From the NCBI GenBank assembly GCA_903882805.1, contig CAIRYK010000043.1, positions 1 through 64,000 of the forward strand: 64,000 nt of DNA, written 5' to 3'. A program made the position numbers and the translations under genes. Below the pieces are notes generated by a model. The model was given only the letters and a program-made list of their open reading frames with translations. It was not told the DNA's origin and made no database searches. Of this stretch, positions 18,917 through 26,538 are shown piece by piece. Positions within the stretch are counted from its first letter, which is position 1, and each line of letters begins with the position of its first letter. The stretch is from an uncultured Bacteroidota bacterium (lineage in GTDB: Bacteria; Bacteroidota; Bacteroidia; Chitinophagales; Chitinophagaceae).

Positions 18917-19280
18917 TTTAGCGTTTTTTTACGGTCAGTTTAAGTTGTGAAAAATTAAGTAAGTGCCAAAATAAATAAAAAAATCAGTGATTGACCCAGC
19001 CGAGACCAGTTTTTTTACACATTACTACAATAAATCAACAAAATACCGTCAACAGGGGGGCGTTACAATCCATTTAATTTAAATACGCCGAGGAAATACG
19101 CTCAAGTCAAACAAATTTCGCGTGATAAGCCATTTTATAAGTCAAGTCTATCAAACGCCAATGGCGTGCTACACAGTAGGAATGAACAAAGCTGTGGCAA
19201 TGAAAAAAACTGTAAAACAAAAAATTAAAATAAACCGCCGTCCGCCAATTTTTTAGTTTTTTTGCACATAATTCAAAAAA
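18917..19280. other. Intergenic region between divergent POT and purD genes
   Basis: 364 bp, A/T-rich. It must hold promoters for both divergent genes. Candidates are weak: a TATTTTGG on the minus strand near 18970 and a TAGTTTTTTTG just before purD. I see no terminator, RNA gene, repeat or convincing small gene in it. Confidence 0.5.
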
Positions 19281-20555
19281 ATGAAAAATATTCTCCTTTT
19301 GGGGTCGGGCGGACGCGAGTGCGCTCTTGCTTGGAAACTGAGTCAGAGTCCGTTGTGCGGCAATTTCTTTATTGCTCCGGGCAATTCGGGCACCAGCGAG
19401 TATGGCCGTAACCTTCCATTTTCTTACAACGATTTTGAAAGCATAAAAAAGGCTTGCATAGAATTCAATATTGACATTGTGATTCCGGGTCCAGAAGAAC
19501 CTTTGGTAGCCGGCATTTATGACTTCATAAAAAACGATCCATATTTGAGCCACATTGTTGTTGTAGGTCCATCGAAAGATGGCGCACAACTGGAAGGCAG
19601 CAAGGCCTATTCTAAAAAATTTATGGCCCGTCACAATATCCCAACCGCCGCTTATAAAGAATTCACAGTAGATAGTTTTGAACAGGGCGTTGCCTATATA
19701 AAACGCAGCGAAATGCCCATTGTTATAAAAGCAGATGGACTTGCAGCCGGTAAGGGTGTAGTAATTGCAGACAACACCATAGATGCGGTAAAAGCATTTC
19801 GCGCCATGGTTATGAACAAGCAGTTTGGCGACGCAAGTAAAACTGTGGTTATTGAACAGTTTCTTGAAGGCATTGAACTTTCGGTTTTTGTACTCACCGA
19901 CGGCACAAACTATGTACTGCTACCCGAAGCAAAAGACTATAAGCGTATTAGCGAAGGTGATACCGGATTGAACACAGGCGGCATGGGGGCCATTTCGCCC
20001 GTACCATTTGCAGACGAAGAATTTATGCAAAAGGTAACTGACCGGATTATTAAACCTACAATTGAAGGATTAAAAAAAGAAAACACTGTATATCAGGGTT
20101 TTATCTTCTTTGGCTTAATAAAAGTAAAGGGCGAACCATACGTCATAGAATACAATTGCCGCATGGGCGACCCCGAAACAGAGGTGGTGATCCCGCGGCT
20201 CGAAAACGATTTGGTGGAATTGTGCATTAAAATGAGTCAGGGCAAATTAAACGAAGTTGTTACAGAACATAGCACACGCGCGGCAGGCGCTGTGATGCTT
20301 GTTGCTGCCGGCTACCCGGGCGATTACCAAAAAGGCAATGTAATGACTGGCTTTGGCGAAGTTAAAGGCAGCCTTCTTTTCCACGCAGGAGCAATTAAAA
20401 AAGGTGATGCTGTTGTCACCAATGGCGGTCGAATTCTTGCCGTTACGTCGTACGGAGCAGATATCAAGCAGGCGCTTGCAAAATCGTACGAAAACGCAGA
20501 GAAAATAAAATATGAAGGTAAATACTACAGAAAAGATATAGGCTGGGAGTTTTAG
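19281..20555 (+). CDS. purD: Phosphoribosylamine-glycine ligase (GARS)
   Basis: Second step of purine synthesis: ATP-dependent joining of 5-phosphoribosylamine and glycine. 424 residues of standard length. N-terminal GSGGRECALAWKLSQS; GPEEPLVAGI (about 72-81); ATP-grasp segment IKADGLAAGKGV (about 150-161); metal-binding region EYNCRMGDPETEVVIPRL (about 290-307). The ATG at 19281 starts exactly at the conserved MKNILLLGSGGRE. It stands alone from other purine genes here and ends at a strong bidirectional terminator. Confidence 0.97.
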   Translation: MKNILLLGSGGRECALAWKLSQSPLCGNFFIAPGNSGTSEYGRNLPFSYNDFESIKKACIEFNIDIVIPGPEEPLVAGIYDFIKNDPYLSHIVVVGPSKDGAQLEGSKAYSKKFMARHNIPTAAYKEFTVDSFEQGVAYIKRSEMPIVIKADGLAAGKGVVIADNTIDAVKAFRAMVMNKQFGDASKTVVIEQFLEGIELSVFVLTDGTNYVLLPEAKDYKRISEGDTGLNTGGMGAISPVPFADEEFMQKVTDRIIKPTIEGLKKENTVYQGFIFFGLIKVKGEPYVIEYNCRMGDPETEVVIPRLENDLVELCIKMSQGKLNEVVTEHSTRAAGAVMLVAAGYPGDYQKGNVMTGFGEVKGSLLFHAGAIKKGDAVVTNGGRILAVTSYGADIKQALAKSYENAEKIKYEGKYYRKDIGWEF

Positions 20556-20569
20556 TACATCCAATGTGC

Positions 20570-20613
20570 AAAATAAGAGCGCAGGCATTGACATATGGCT
20601 GCGCTCTTATTTT
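20570..20613. terminator. Bidirectional intrinsic terminator
   Basis: 15-bp perfect stem (20570-20584 with 20599-20613), 14-nt loop and A/T tracts on both sides, between convergent purD and the GT4 gene. Confidence 0.9.
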
Positions 20614-20632
20614 TATAAAAATTGAAAAGGCG

Positions 20633-21856
20633 CTATTTTCCTTTCAATGTCAATTTTGTTTTTCTTGCCAGCGCCATTAGCCTGCTTTTCAAAAGCTGGC
20701 CCATAGGCAAATTGTAAGCAGGCGTTGCTTTAGGCTTAAAATCAATAGCTTTTATTACATTTATGTACCTTGCAAGGCAAACACTCATACTAAATTCATT
20801 TTCAGCGAGTTGTCGTGCTGCATTTCTTCTTACAGAGGCTAATACGGAAGATAACTTTACAATTTTCTCAGCGGCGTCTTCAATATCGCCCACTGCAAAT
20901 ATGCTTAAACAGCTTTCTGCAAAGGCATGATGTTCGTAGTCCTCTATTCCACTTACCCTTGTGCCTACCATACCGCAACCTGCGCCCAGGGCTTCCATCA
21001 TTGCAATGGGCGTTCCTTCAAAATCAGAGGTCATCAGCAGCATATCTGCATTTGCAAGAAAGCTCGCCACCTCAGCCTGCGAGCGCCACCCTCTGAATGA
21101 AATGCTTTGCTGCAATCCAGCGGCTTCTGCCCCAGCCATAAGCCCTGCCTTGGCATCTCCATCGCCTATAATATCCAGATGAAACCGAATATTTCTGTTG
21201 GCCAATAGCTGAGCTATTTTTAGCAGATCACCGGCGCGTTTCTGGTATACGCTCACTCTGCCAGCATATACAAGCTTAATAATGCCGTCGGTACGATCGC
21301 CATTATCAATGGCAGGTAGCTTTATGCCGCAAGGTATAGTGTGTACCTGCGCCTGCTCAAGCTCTGGAATTTGCCTGAGCAAAGTGGCATTTACCCTTTT
21401 TGAAACACATATTATCGCCGAGAGTTGTTTGTAGTATTGGGCTGCAATATTGTAATAGTAAGGCTCATCGGCATGCAATACGGCAACTATGGGATATGTA
21501 TTATGAAAATATGCCCCTGCCTTCCATACCGATGCATCGTCCGACAAAATAATAGGGGTGCCGGCTGGTAAACGTTCTATAAGTTGAGCATAAACCGAAA
21601 CCCTGTATTCGGGTGTTCCAAACTCGAACTCGTAGCCCACCTCTGCCAAATGGATCTGAACGCTATTTTCGCTTTGTGTCAATAATTGCACCATCGACTC
21701 CCTTCCTTTTGCGGAAAGAAACTCCTTTACTGGCTTAACAGTGATAAAATGCACTTCAAGACCCAATCTTGAATATTCTATGGCTGCATCGGCCATCCAG
21801 CGCGTAACACCGCCCCTGTGGTAGGGATGGCATAAAAAAGCTATTTTCTGCGACAA
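20633..21856 (-). CDS. Glycosyltransferase family 4 (GT-B fold)
   Basis: 407 residues. N-terminal Rossmann domain with an acceptor-side Gly-Gly loop (HPYHRGGVTRWMADA); C-terminal nucleotide-sugar domain with KLVYAGRVSVYQKRAGDLL and the EX7E-type motif FEGTPIAMMEALGAG (about 280-295). It transfers a sugar from a nucleotide donor to a cell-surface glycan; donor and acceptor are unknown. The start is a TTG at 21856, since no ATG exists between the upstream in-frame stop and this codon and it precedes the conserved KIAFLCHP strand. It is divergent from the PqqD-like gene. Confidence 0.88.
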   Translation of the reverse strand: MSQKIAFLCHPYHRGGVTRWMADAAIEYSRLGLEVHFITVKPVKEFLSAKGRESMVQLLTQSENSVQIHLAEVGYEFEFGTPEYRVSVYAQLIERLPAGTPIILSDDASVWKAGAYFHNTYPIVAVLHADEPYYYNIAAQYYKQLSAIICVSKRVNATLLRQIPELEQAQVHTIPCGIKLPAIDNGDRTDGIIKLVYAGRVSVYQKRAGDLLKIAQLLANRNIRFHLDIIGDGDAKAGLMAGAEAAGLQQSISFRGWRSQAEVASFLANADMLLMTSDFEGTPIAMMEALGAGCGMVGTRVSGIEDYEHHAFAESCLSIFAVGDIEDAAEKIVKLSSVLASVRRNAARQLAENEFSMSVCLARYINVIKAIDFKPKATPAYNLPMGQLLKSRLMALARKTKLTLKGK

Positions 21857-21888
21857 TTTGATTTGGGGTATTAAAGCAAATATGGAAA

Positions 21889-21896
21889 CAAAAGTA
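21889..21896 (-). promoter_or_regulatory. -7 promoter element of the GT4 gene
   Basis: TACTTTTG on the minus strand, 33 bp upstream of the TTG start; it places the transcription start downstream of any earlier start codon. Confidence 0.5.
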
Positions 21897-22086
21897 AGGC
21901 CAGAAGATTAATAGCAAGTATATTTTTGTTTGCTGAATCAATACAATTATAAAATGCAATCACAAAAGATAAAAAACAGGCAAATTCTATAAATATAGCC
22001 GCCAAAAACTATCACTTACGGTCACGTTAACATTCCATTCATACAACTAATGGATGTATATAACGTTATAGACGAAATTTAATGGC

Positions 22087-22094
22087 TATATTTG
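22087..22094 (+). promoter_or_regulatory. -7 promoter element of the RiPP-like cluster
   Basis: TATATTTG, perfect TAnnTTTG match, 47 bp before the PqqD-like ATG. A weak GTT stands at the -33 position. Confidence 0.55.
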
Positions 22095-22141
22095 CAAGTT
22101 CAACCTCCACTACTTAACTGAAAACTTATATATACCTGTAA

Positions 22142-22459
22142 ATGACGACAACTACAAATCGCATGAAAAACACCGACGCTATACGATTAAGTACCATAAT
22201 ACAGCGAAACGAAGCAAAATTTCTTGCCAACAAGCTTGGCGAGGAAATGGTGATGATGAATATGGAAAATGGCGATTTTATTACAATGAATAATGTAGGA
22301 GCAGATATTTGGGAATTAACAAACGAACCAATAACTGTAAGCGAGCTAATAATAAAACTACTTAATCTATACAATACTACAGGCCCTCAATGTGAAGTGG
22401 AAACGATTGATTTTTTGAACCACGCCTCCAAACAGAAAATATTCACATTTATACAATAA
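22142..22459 (+). CDS. PqqD-family RiPP recognition element protein
   Basis: 105 residues. The segment from about 20 on (EAKFLANKLGEEMVMMNMENGDFITMNNVGADIWEL, then a helical tail) has the PqqD layout: a three-stranded sheet with a Leu/Asn-Asn-Xaa-Xaa-Gly-Ala-xx-IW helix start. Such stand-alone domains bind RiPP leader peptides and present them to modifying enzymes. The B2-like gene starts 3 nt after the stop, implying tight coupling. No PqqA, radical SAM or pqq genes are near, so a lasso-type or related pathway is likelier than PQQ. A second ATG at 22163 is equally plausible. Confidence 0.82.
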   Translation: MTTTTNRMKNTDAIRLSTIIQRNEAKFLANKLGEEMVMMNMENGDFITMNNVGADIWELTNEPITVSELIIKLLNLYNTTGPQCEVETIDFLNHASKQKIFTFIQ

Positions 22460-22462
22460 CAT

Positions 22463-22921
22463 TTGGTGGGTTTCATAAGTCTTTGGGGAAGAAAAATAAA
22501 GAGCTTTTTCGCTATTCCTGCGGGTGTAAAGGCATTATTATTTGAAGCCTATTTTACCGCTCTATATGTAAAGCTTGCTTTATTGTTCTTTCCGTTTGCC
22601 AGAGTAGCGAAATGGCTAGGAGCGCCGCAAGCAGACCCTCTTGATGAAATTTCGCCATTGGGTGTTGCACAAGCAAAAAAAATCATGTTCGCACTTAAAT
22701 TGTGTGAACGATACACTCCTTGGCATTTGGAATGTTACACATTGTCGGTAACCGGCAAGATTTTACTGAACCGAAGAAAACAAAAAGGTATTTTGTATTT
22801 TGGCTTTCTGAAAGAGCCCAATGGTAAACTTAAAGGGCACGCCTGGCTGAAAACCAACAGTGTGATTGTTACCGGCGGCGAAGTTCATGCTGCATATCAA
22901 GTGCATTCGGCTTTTGTGTAA
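22463..22921 (+). CDS. Lasso peptide biosynthesis B2-like protein (transglutaminase-like cysteine peptidase)
   Basis: 152 residues. Hydrophobic N-terminus (about 20-48), then a transglutaminase-like core with Cys91 in WHLECYTLS and His126 in GHAWLKTNS, matching the Cys and the HAW motif of lasso B2 leader peptidases. The third catalytic Asp is not visible: the only acidic residue after His126 is Glu140. No ATG fits; translation must start at TTG 22463 or GTG 22466. In lasso pathways B2 cleaves the leader with help from the PqqD-like B1/RRE, and that RRE-like protein is encoded 3 nt upstream. No asparagine-synthetase-like cyclase is in the window. Confidence 0.75.
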   Translation: MVGFISLWGRKIKSFFAIPAGVKALLFEAYFTALYVKLALLFFPFARVAKWLGAPQADPLDEISPLGVAQAKKIMFALKLCERYTPWHLECYTLSVTGKILLNRRKQKGILYFGFLKEPNGKLKGHAWLKTNSVIVTGGEVHAAYQVHSAFV

Positions 22922-22975
22922 GCCAGATATTAGTAAACGCAACAACCATTAAATTTGTCAACAACAAGCAGGACA

Positions 22976-23878
22976 ATGTACAAGTACCTCGGATTCGGAT
23001 TGCATATAGCCAGTGAAATTGAGTGCCCGGAATTAATGCCATCCAATTTCGAAATAGCCGATGTTACCATACGGATAGGCAAGACACCTAATAATATCGC
23101 CAACGAAGACAATGCTAAAATTCCATTTTCCAGCATCAACAAAAATGAATACCTACTCGATATTCAGAACATTTGTAAATACTATGCAGCGAATGGCAAT
23201 CTTATAATTGCCGAACCTGCCGACGGCACAGACGAGCGTAGCATCCGGCTTTTCGGGCTTGGCGTTGTCATGGCTGCAATACTTTATCAGCGAAACCTCA
23301 TACCGCTACACGCATCGGGGATATTACGAAACGGTAAAATTATTTTGTTCACCGGAAATTCCGGAGCAGGAAAATCGACGCTAATAGCTCACCTGATAAC
23401 CAGGGGCCATCAAATCTTCACCGATGATATTTGCATTCTAAATAGCGACATTACTGAAAAAACAATTCAGGGAACTGCATCGTACCCTATGATAAAATTA
23501 TGGGACGATGCAGTGGAACAACTCGACAATGATTTATTCACACTCGACTTTAAGGTTAGGCCAAAACTGCCAAAATACGGTCAGTTTTTTCACGATAGAT
23601 TTGATACAGGCGACTACCCTATCGATAAAATATTTGTGCTGAATCCAGACAGGTATGCAACCGAAATAAGCTTGAAGCAAATGAAACCTGCACAGGCATT
23701 TAAACTTCTTGAACAGCAAACATACAAAAATCACCTGATAACCAATACATTAACACGTAAACATCATTACTCATTATTGCTGCGGCTTGCACAAACTACA
23801 CCTGTCTTTGAAATAACCCGCCCTGTGGCAGGAGCTCCGGTTACTGCAATTTACGACTCAATTCGTGAGCTGATATGA
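22976..23878 (+). CDS. HPr kinase-like (HprK C-terminal domain) protein kinase
   Basis: 300 residues from the ATG at 22976 (a TTG seven codons earlier overlaps a TAAATTTG element). The C-terminal half has the HprK-type P-loop GNSGAGKST at 127-135 and Asp-Asp at 150-151 (FTDDICIL); upstream LIPLHASGILRNGKIILFTG is typical of these proteins. The N-terminal half lacks the HprK N-domain. Such kinases occur in RiPP clusters, where the paeninodin-type kinase phosphorylates a serine of the lasso peptide; others are in polysaccharide loci. The position between a B2-like protein and a sulfotransferase supports tailoring of a small product. The stop overlaps the next start as ATGA. Confidence 0.82.
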   Translation: MYKYLGFGLHIASEIECPELMPSNFEIADVTIRIGKTPNNIANEDNAKIPFSSINKNEYLLDIQNICKYYAANGNLIIAEPADGTDERSIRLFGLGVVMAAILYQRNLIPLHASGILRNGKIILFTGNSGAGKSTLIAHLITRGHQIFTDDICILNSDITEKTIQGTASYPMIKLWDDAVEQLDNDLFTLDFKVRPKLPKYGQFFHDRFDTGDYPIDKIFVLNPDRYATEISLKQMKPAQAFKLLEQQTYKNHLITNTLTRKHHYSLLLRLAQTTPVFEITRPVAGAPVTAIYDSIRELI

Positions 23879-24738
23879 TAACGCACCACCCAATGCAACA
23901 CCACAAAATAATGTGGCTCGCGTCTTACCCAAAATCGGGCAACACATGGATGAGAGCCTTTTTGTCGGCATTGCTAGGTGATGGAGCGGTGGATCTTAAC
24001 AATATGAAATCGGATGGAATTTTCTCGTCAAGAGCCATTTTTGATAGCATTACAGATCTCGATTCGCGTTACTTATATGATGAGGAAGCAAAATCGATGT
24101 TAGCCAATGTGTACCGGCAGCTCGCAAAAAGCCGAGCGCAATTAAACATTATCAAAGTACACGACGCCTACGAAAACGATATTTACAATAAGCCGATTAT
24201 TCCCGCCGATGTTACCTTCTGTGCAATCTACATAATCCGCAATCCATTAGATATTGCCGGGTCGCTATCTGGCCACATGAAAATGCCCATTCAAGACGCT
24301 GTAGATATGCTGTTAAATCCAGACTCCAGTATCGCTCAGCAACCCAACAATCGCAACAAAAGTAACCAGTTCCGCCAGCATTTATCCGACTGGTCGGGGC
24401 ATGTGGAGGGATGGACAAACAATATACCATTCCCGGTGTATGTGGTACGATATGAAGATATGCTGAATAATAGTATGCCAACGTTTTCGGAATTGCTACA
24501 CAAAATAGACTGGAATTACCCGAAAGAGACGATAATGCAGGCGATCGCCGCTACCAATTTTGAAGCATTACGCAATCAGGAAGAGACTAGAGGTTTTGCT
24601 GAAATGGATATACCCGGCGCAAGATTTTTCAGGGCCGGAAAAACAGGAAATTGGAAAAATGAACTGACATCAGCACAAATAACCGCCATTACCACAAAAC
24701 ACTGGCGTGTAATGGAACAATATAACTACCTGCCGTAG
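23875..24738 (+). CDS. PAPS-dependent sulfotransferase
   Basis: 287 residues. 5'-phosphosulfate loop YPKSGNTWMR at 18-27 with catalytic Lys20; 3'-phosphate binding region YIIRNPLDIAGSLSGH (about 118-133) with the Arg and Ser expected; C-terminal RAGKTGNWKNELT (about 249-261) matching the RxGxxGxWK loop. It transfers sulfate from PAPS to a hydroxyl or amine of an unknown acceptor. The start overlaps the kinase stop by 4 nt, so the two are translationally coupled. A second Met at residue 7 is possible. No PAPS synthesis genes are in the window. Confidence 0.88.
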   Translation: MITHHPMQHHKIMWLASYPKSGNTWMRAFLSALLGDGAVDLNNMKSDGIFSSRAIFDSITDLDSRYLYDEEAKSMLANVYRQLAKSRAQLNIIKVHDAYENDIYNKPIIPADVTFCAIYIIRNPLDIAGSLSGHMKMPIQDAVDMLLNPDSSIAQQPNNRNKSNQFRQHLSDWSGHVEGWTNNIPFPVYVVRYEDMLNNSMPTFSELLHKIDWNYPKETIMQAIAATNFEALRNQEETRGFAEMDIPGARFFRAGKTGNWKNELTSAQITAITTKHWRVMEQYNYLP

Positions 24739-24747
24739 GCCAAAATC

Positions 24748-24781
24748 TTGTTGCTTTATCGGGTTACGATGCCTATTTTTA
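24748..24781 (+). promoter_or_regulatory. Promoter of the alpha/beta hydrolase gene
   Basis: TTGTTG (24748-24753), 20 bp, then TATTTTTA (24774-24781), 7 nt before the ATG. Good -33 spacing, last base of the -7 element off consensus. Confidence 0.5.
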
Positions 24782-24788
24782 TGCAACT

Positions 24789-25481
24789 ATGGAACATTTA
24801 CTTTTATTACATGGCGCACTTGGAGCAAGCGCACAATTAATGCCATTGGCAGAAAAATTCAGCGACTTTTTTCAAGTTCATACGCTCAACTTTTATGGCC
24901 ATGGCGGCAACCGGATCAGCGACAACCCATATAGTATTCACCAATTTGCAGCTGATGTTCTGCGTTTTTTAGACGAAAAGAATATTGAAAAGGTTTCTGT
25001 TTTCGGCTATAGCATGGGTGGATATGTGGGCATGTATATTGCCAAACATCACCCTGATAGAATCAATAAAGTGGTTACACTGGCTACAAAATATGACTGG
25101 AATGAACAGATTGCCGCTAAGGAAGTATTGATGTTGAATCCAGCAAAAATTGAAGCAAAGCTTCCAGCTTTCGCCCAGATACTTAACGAACGCTTTGCCC
25201 CAGCAGACTGGAAAATTGCGCTGCAAAAAACTGCCGAAATGATGATCGCGTTGGGTGCAGATAATACGCTTAAACTAATTGACTACGCAAGCGTCACTAC
25301 CCCCGCCCTCCTGCTGCTGGGCGACCGTGATAAAATGGTAGCGGTTGATGAAACAATAGCTGTTTTTAAAGCGCTGCCCAATGCGCAACTGTGCATTTTA
25401 CCCAATACCCAACACCCGATTGAACAAGTAGACCTTACACTGCTTTCTACTATAATATTGCCATTCCTAACCAAAAAGTAA
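24789..25481 (+). CDS. Alpha/beta hydrolase
   Basis: 230 residues, no signal peptide, so cytosolic. Oxyanion region LLHGALGAS (about 6-14), NFYGHGGN, nucleophile elbow GYSMGG (Ser about 77), acid LLLGDRDKMV (Asp about 181) and catalytic His in NTQHPIEQV (about 209). Esterase, lipase or haloperoxidase-like members share this layout; the substrate is unknown. It follows the sulfotransferase by 50 bp with its own likely promoter, so membership in the RiPP-like operon is uncertain. Confidence 0.88.
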   Translation: MEHLLLLHGALGASAQLMPLAEKFSDFFQVHTLNFYGHGGNRISDNPYSIHQFAADVLRFLDEKNIEKVSVFGYSMGGYVGMYIAKHHPDRINKVVTLATKYDWNEQIAAKEVLMLNPAKIEAKLPAFAQILNERFAPADWKIALQKTAEMMIALGADNTLKLIDYASVTTPALLLLGDRDKMVAVDETIAVFKALPNAQLCILPNTQHPIEQVDLTLLSTIILPFLTKK

Positions 25482-25547
25482 GCGATTAAAGCGCCTAAAA
25501 CTTAAATATTCGATAGGTAACCAATCGTTTACCGACACTATATTTTT

Positions 25548-25555
25548 TACATTTG
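25548..25555 (+). promoter_or_regulatory. -7 promoter element
   Basis: TACATTTG, perfect TAnnTTTG, 28 bp before the ATG at 25584. Confidence 0.5.
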
Positions 25556-25583
25556 CAAGAAGCAGCACTAAAAAAATTCTTCA

Positions 25584-26366
25584 ATGAGATTCACAGACAA
25601 ACTGATAGCAACGCTAAAAAAAGCATACGAAAACTACAGTCTTCACAAAAACCGCCAGTATCTTGATTTGAAAGAATTGATGAATGCCGCTGATATTATA
25701 ACCAATCACGAGGAGGTTGTAAATCTTGGTAAACGCTTGGAGGGTGACGGCTTGGTTATTTTTCACCTTAAATATGGAAATAACGGCACTCCTCATATTT
25801 ACCTAACAAGCGAAGGAATAGACAAATGTGAAAGCGGGACACTATTCGATGTGGAAGTTCAAGTTCAACAAGCGCTTGCGGAGAATAGCGCAGACCTAAG
25901 TATTGCGGAAACGCCCCCAGCTATAATAGAGAAGTCGACGGAAGATAGCGCTCGAGCAACAATGGATGTATTTATCTCGCCAATTGTGGATACGCCTGTG
26001 CAAGACCAAAAACACACTGAACAGAGCAATGCAATAATTGTACCTGATATTTTAGAAATGACGATAAATAAAGCTGCTCCGGTAAATTCTGAAACAGCAA
26101 CGACGCCCGTGGTAGCAACGGAAACAATGAAGAACGCAACAAGCCTGCGCCTGTTACTACAAGAAATAAAAATAGCTGCTTCTCTAAATGAAGATTTGCG
26201 CGTGAGGGAGGTAAAAGAACTACTTGAACGTATTGAAGAATTGACTGTGTATATTAACGTTCAACAGCGGATACCCAAATATGGTTTCTTAGATTTTTTA
26301 CAGGCTATTAACAAAATAGAACCAATGCACAATTTCAAGCCTAGTCTTAATAATTATCTGGCTTAG
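25584..26366 (+). CDS. Unrecognised protein with winged-helix-like N-terminus and long linker
   Basis: 260 residues, not recognised. Residues 1-75 are helical with a final pair of strand-like segments (GLVIFHLKYGNNGTPHIYLTSEGI), which resembles a small winged helix. About 85-190 is acidic, Thr/Ala/Pro-rich linker. About 190-235 (LRLLLQEIKIAASLNEDLRVREVKELLERIEEL) is strongly amphipathic helix, possibly for oligomerisation. No membrane segment, signal peptide or catalytic motif. Monocistronic between its own TACATTTG element and the next promoter. A DNA-binding or scaffold role is only a guess from layout. Confidence 0.6.
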   Translation: MRFTDKLIATLKKAYENYSLHKNRQYLDLKELMNAADIITNHEEVVNLGKRLEGDGLVIFHLKYGNNGTPHIYLTSEGIDKCESGTLFDVEVQVQQALAENSADLSIAETPPAIIEKSTEDSARATMDVFISPIVDTPVQDQKHTEQSNAIIVPDILEMTINKAAPVNSETATTPVVATETMKNATSLRLLLQEIKIAASLNEDLRVREVKELLERIEELTVYINVQQRIPKYGFLDFLQAINKIEPMHNFKPSLNNYLA

Positions 26367-26465
26367 CCTGCAATTTCAAACTAATCCTATAAATTTCTAA
26401 GGGAAAAACCGTTAAGCTTTATTCGCTATGGTTGAACAGACTCAATCGGGGCTATTTTATTAGCA

Positions 26466-26473
26466 TATATTTG
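26466..26473 (+). promoter_or_regulatory. -7 promoter element
   Basis: TATATTTG, perfect TAnnTTTG, 65 bp before the ATG at 26539. Confidence 0.5.
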
Positions 26474-26538
26474 TAGCCCCAACTATTAAGAAAAATGGAT
26501 TAATCATAACTACATTATTCTAAAATGTTCTCCTATCC

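Noticed and set aside
19107-19634. Minus-strand open frame of 175 codons reaching into the POT-purD gap
   Set aside because: Most of it is antisense to the well-supported purD gene; the rest lacks any domain or promoter support.
22142-24738. Complete lasso peptide cluster
   Set aside because: No asparagine-synthetase-like cyclase and no precursor ORF are visible, so only RiPP-like accessory genes are claimed.
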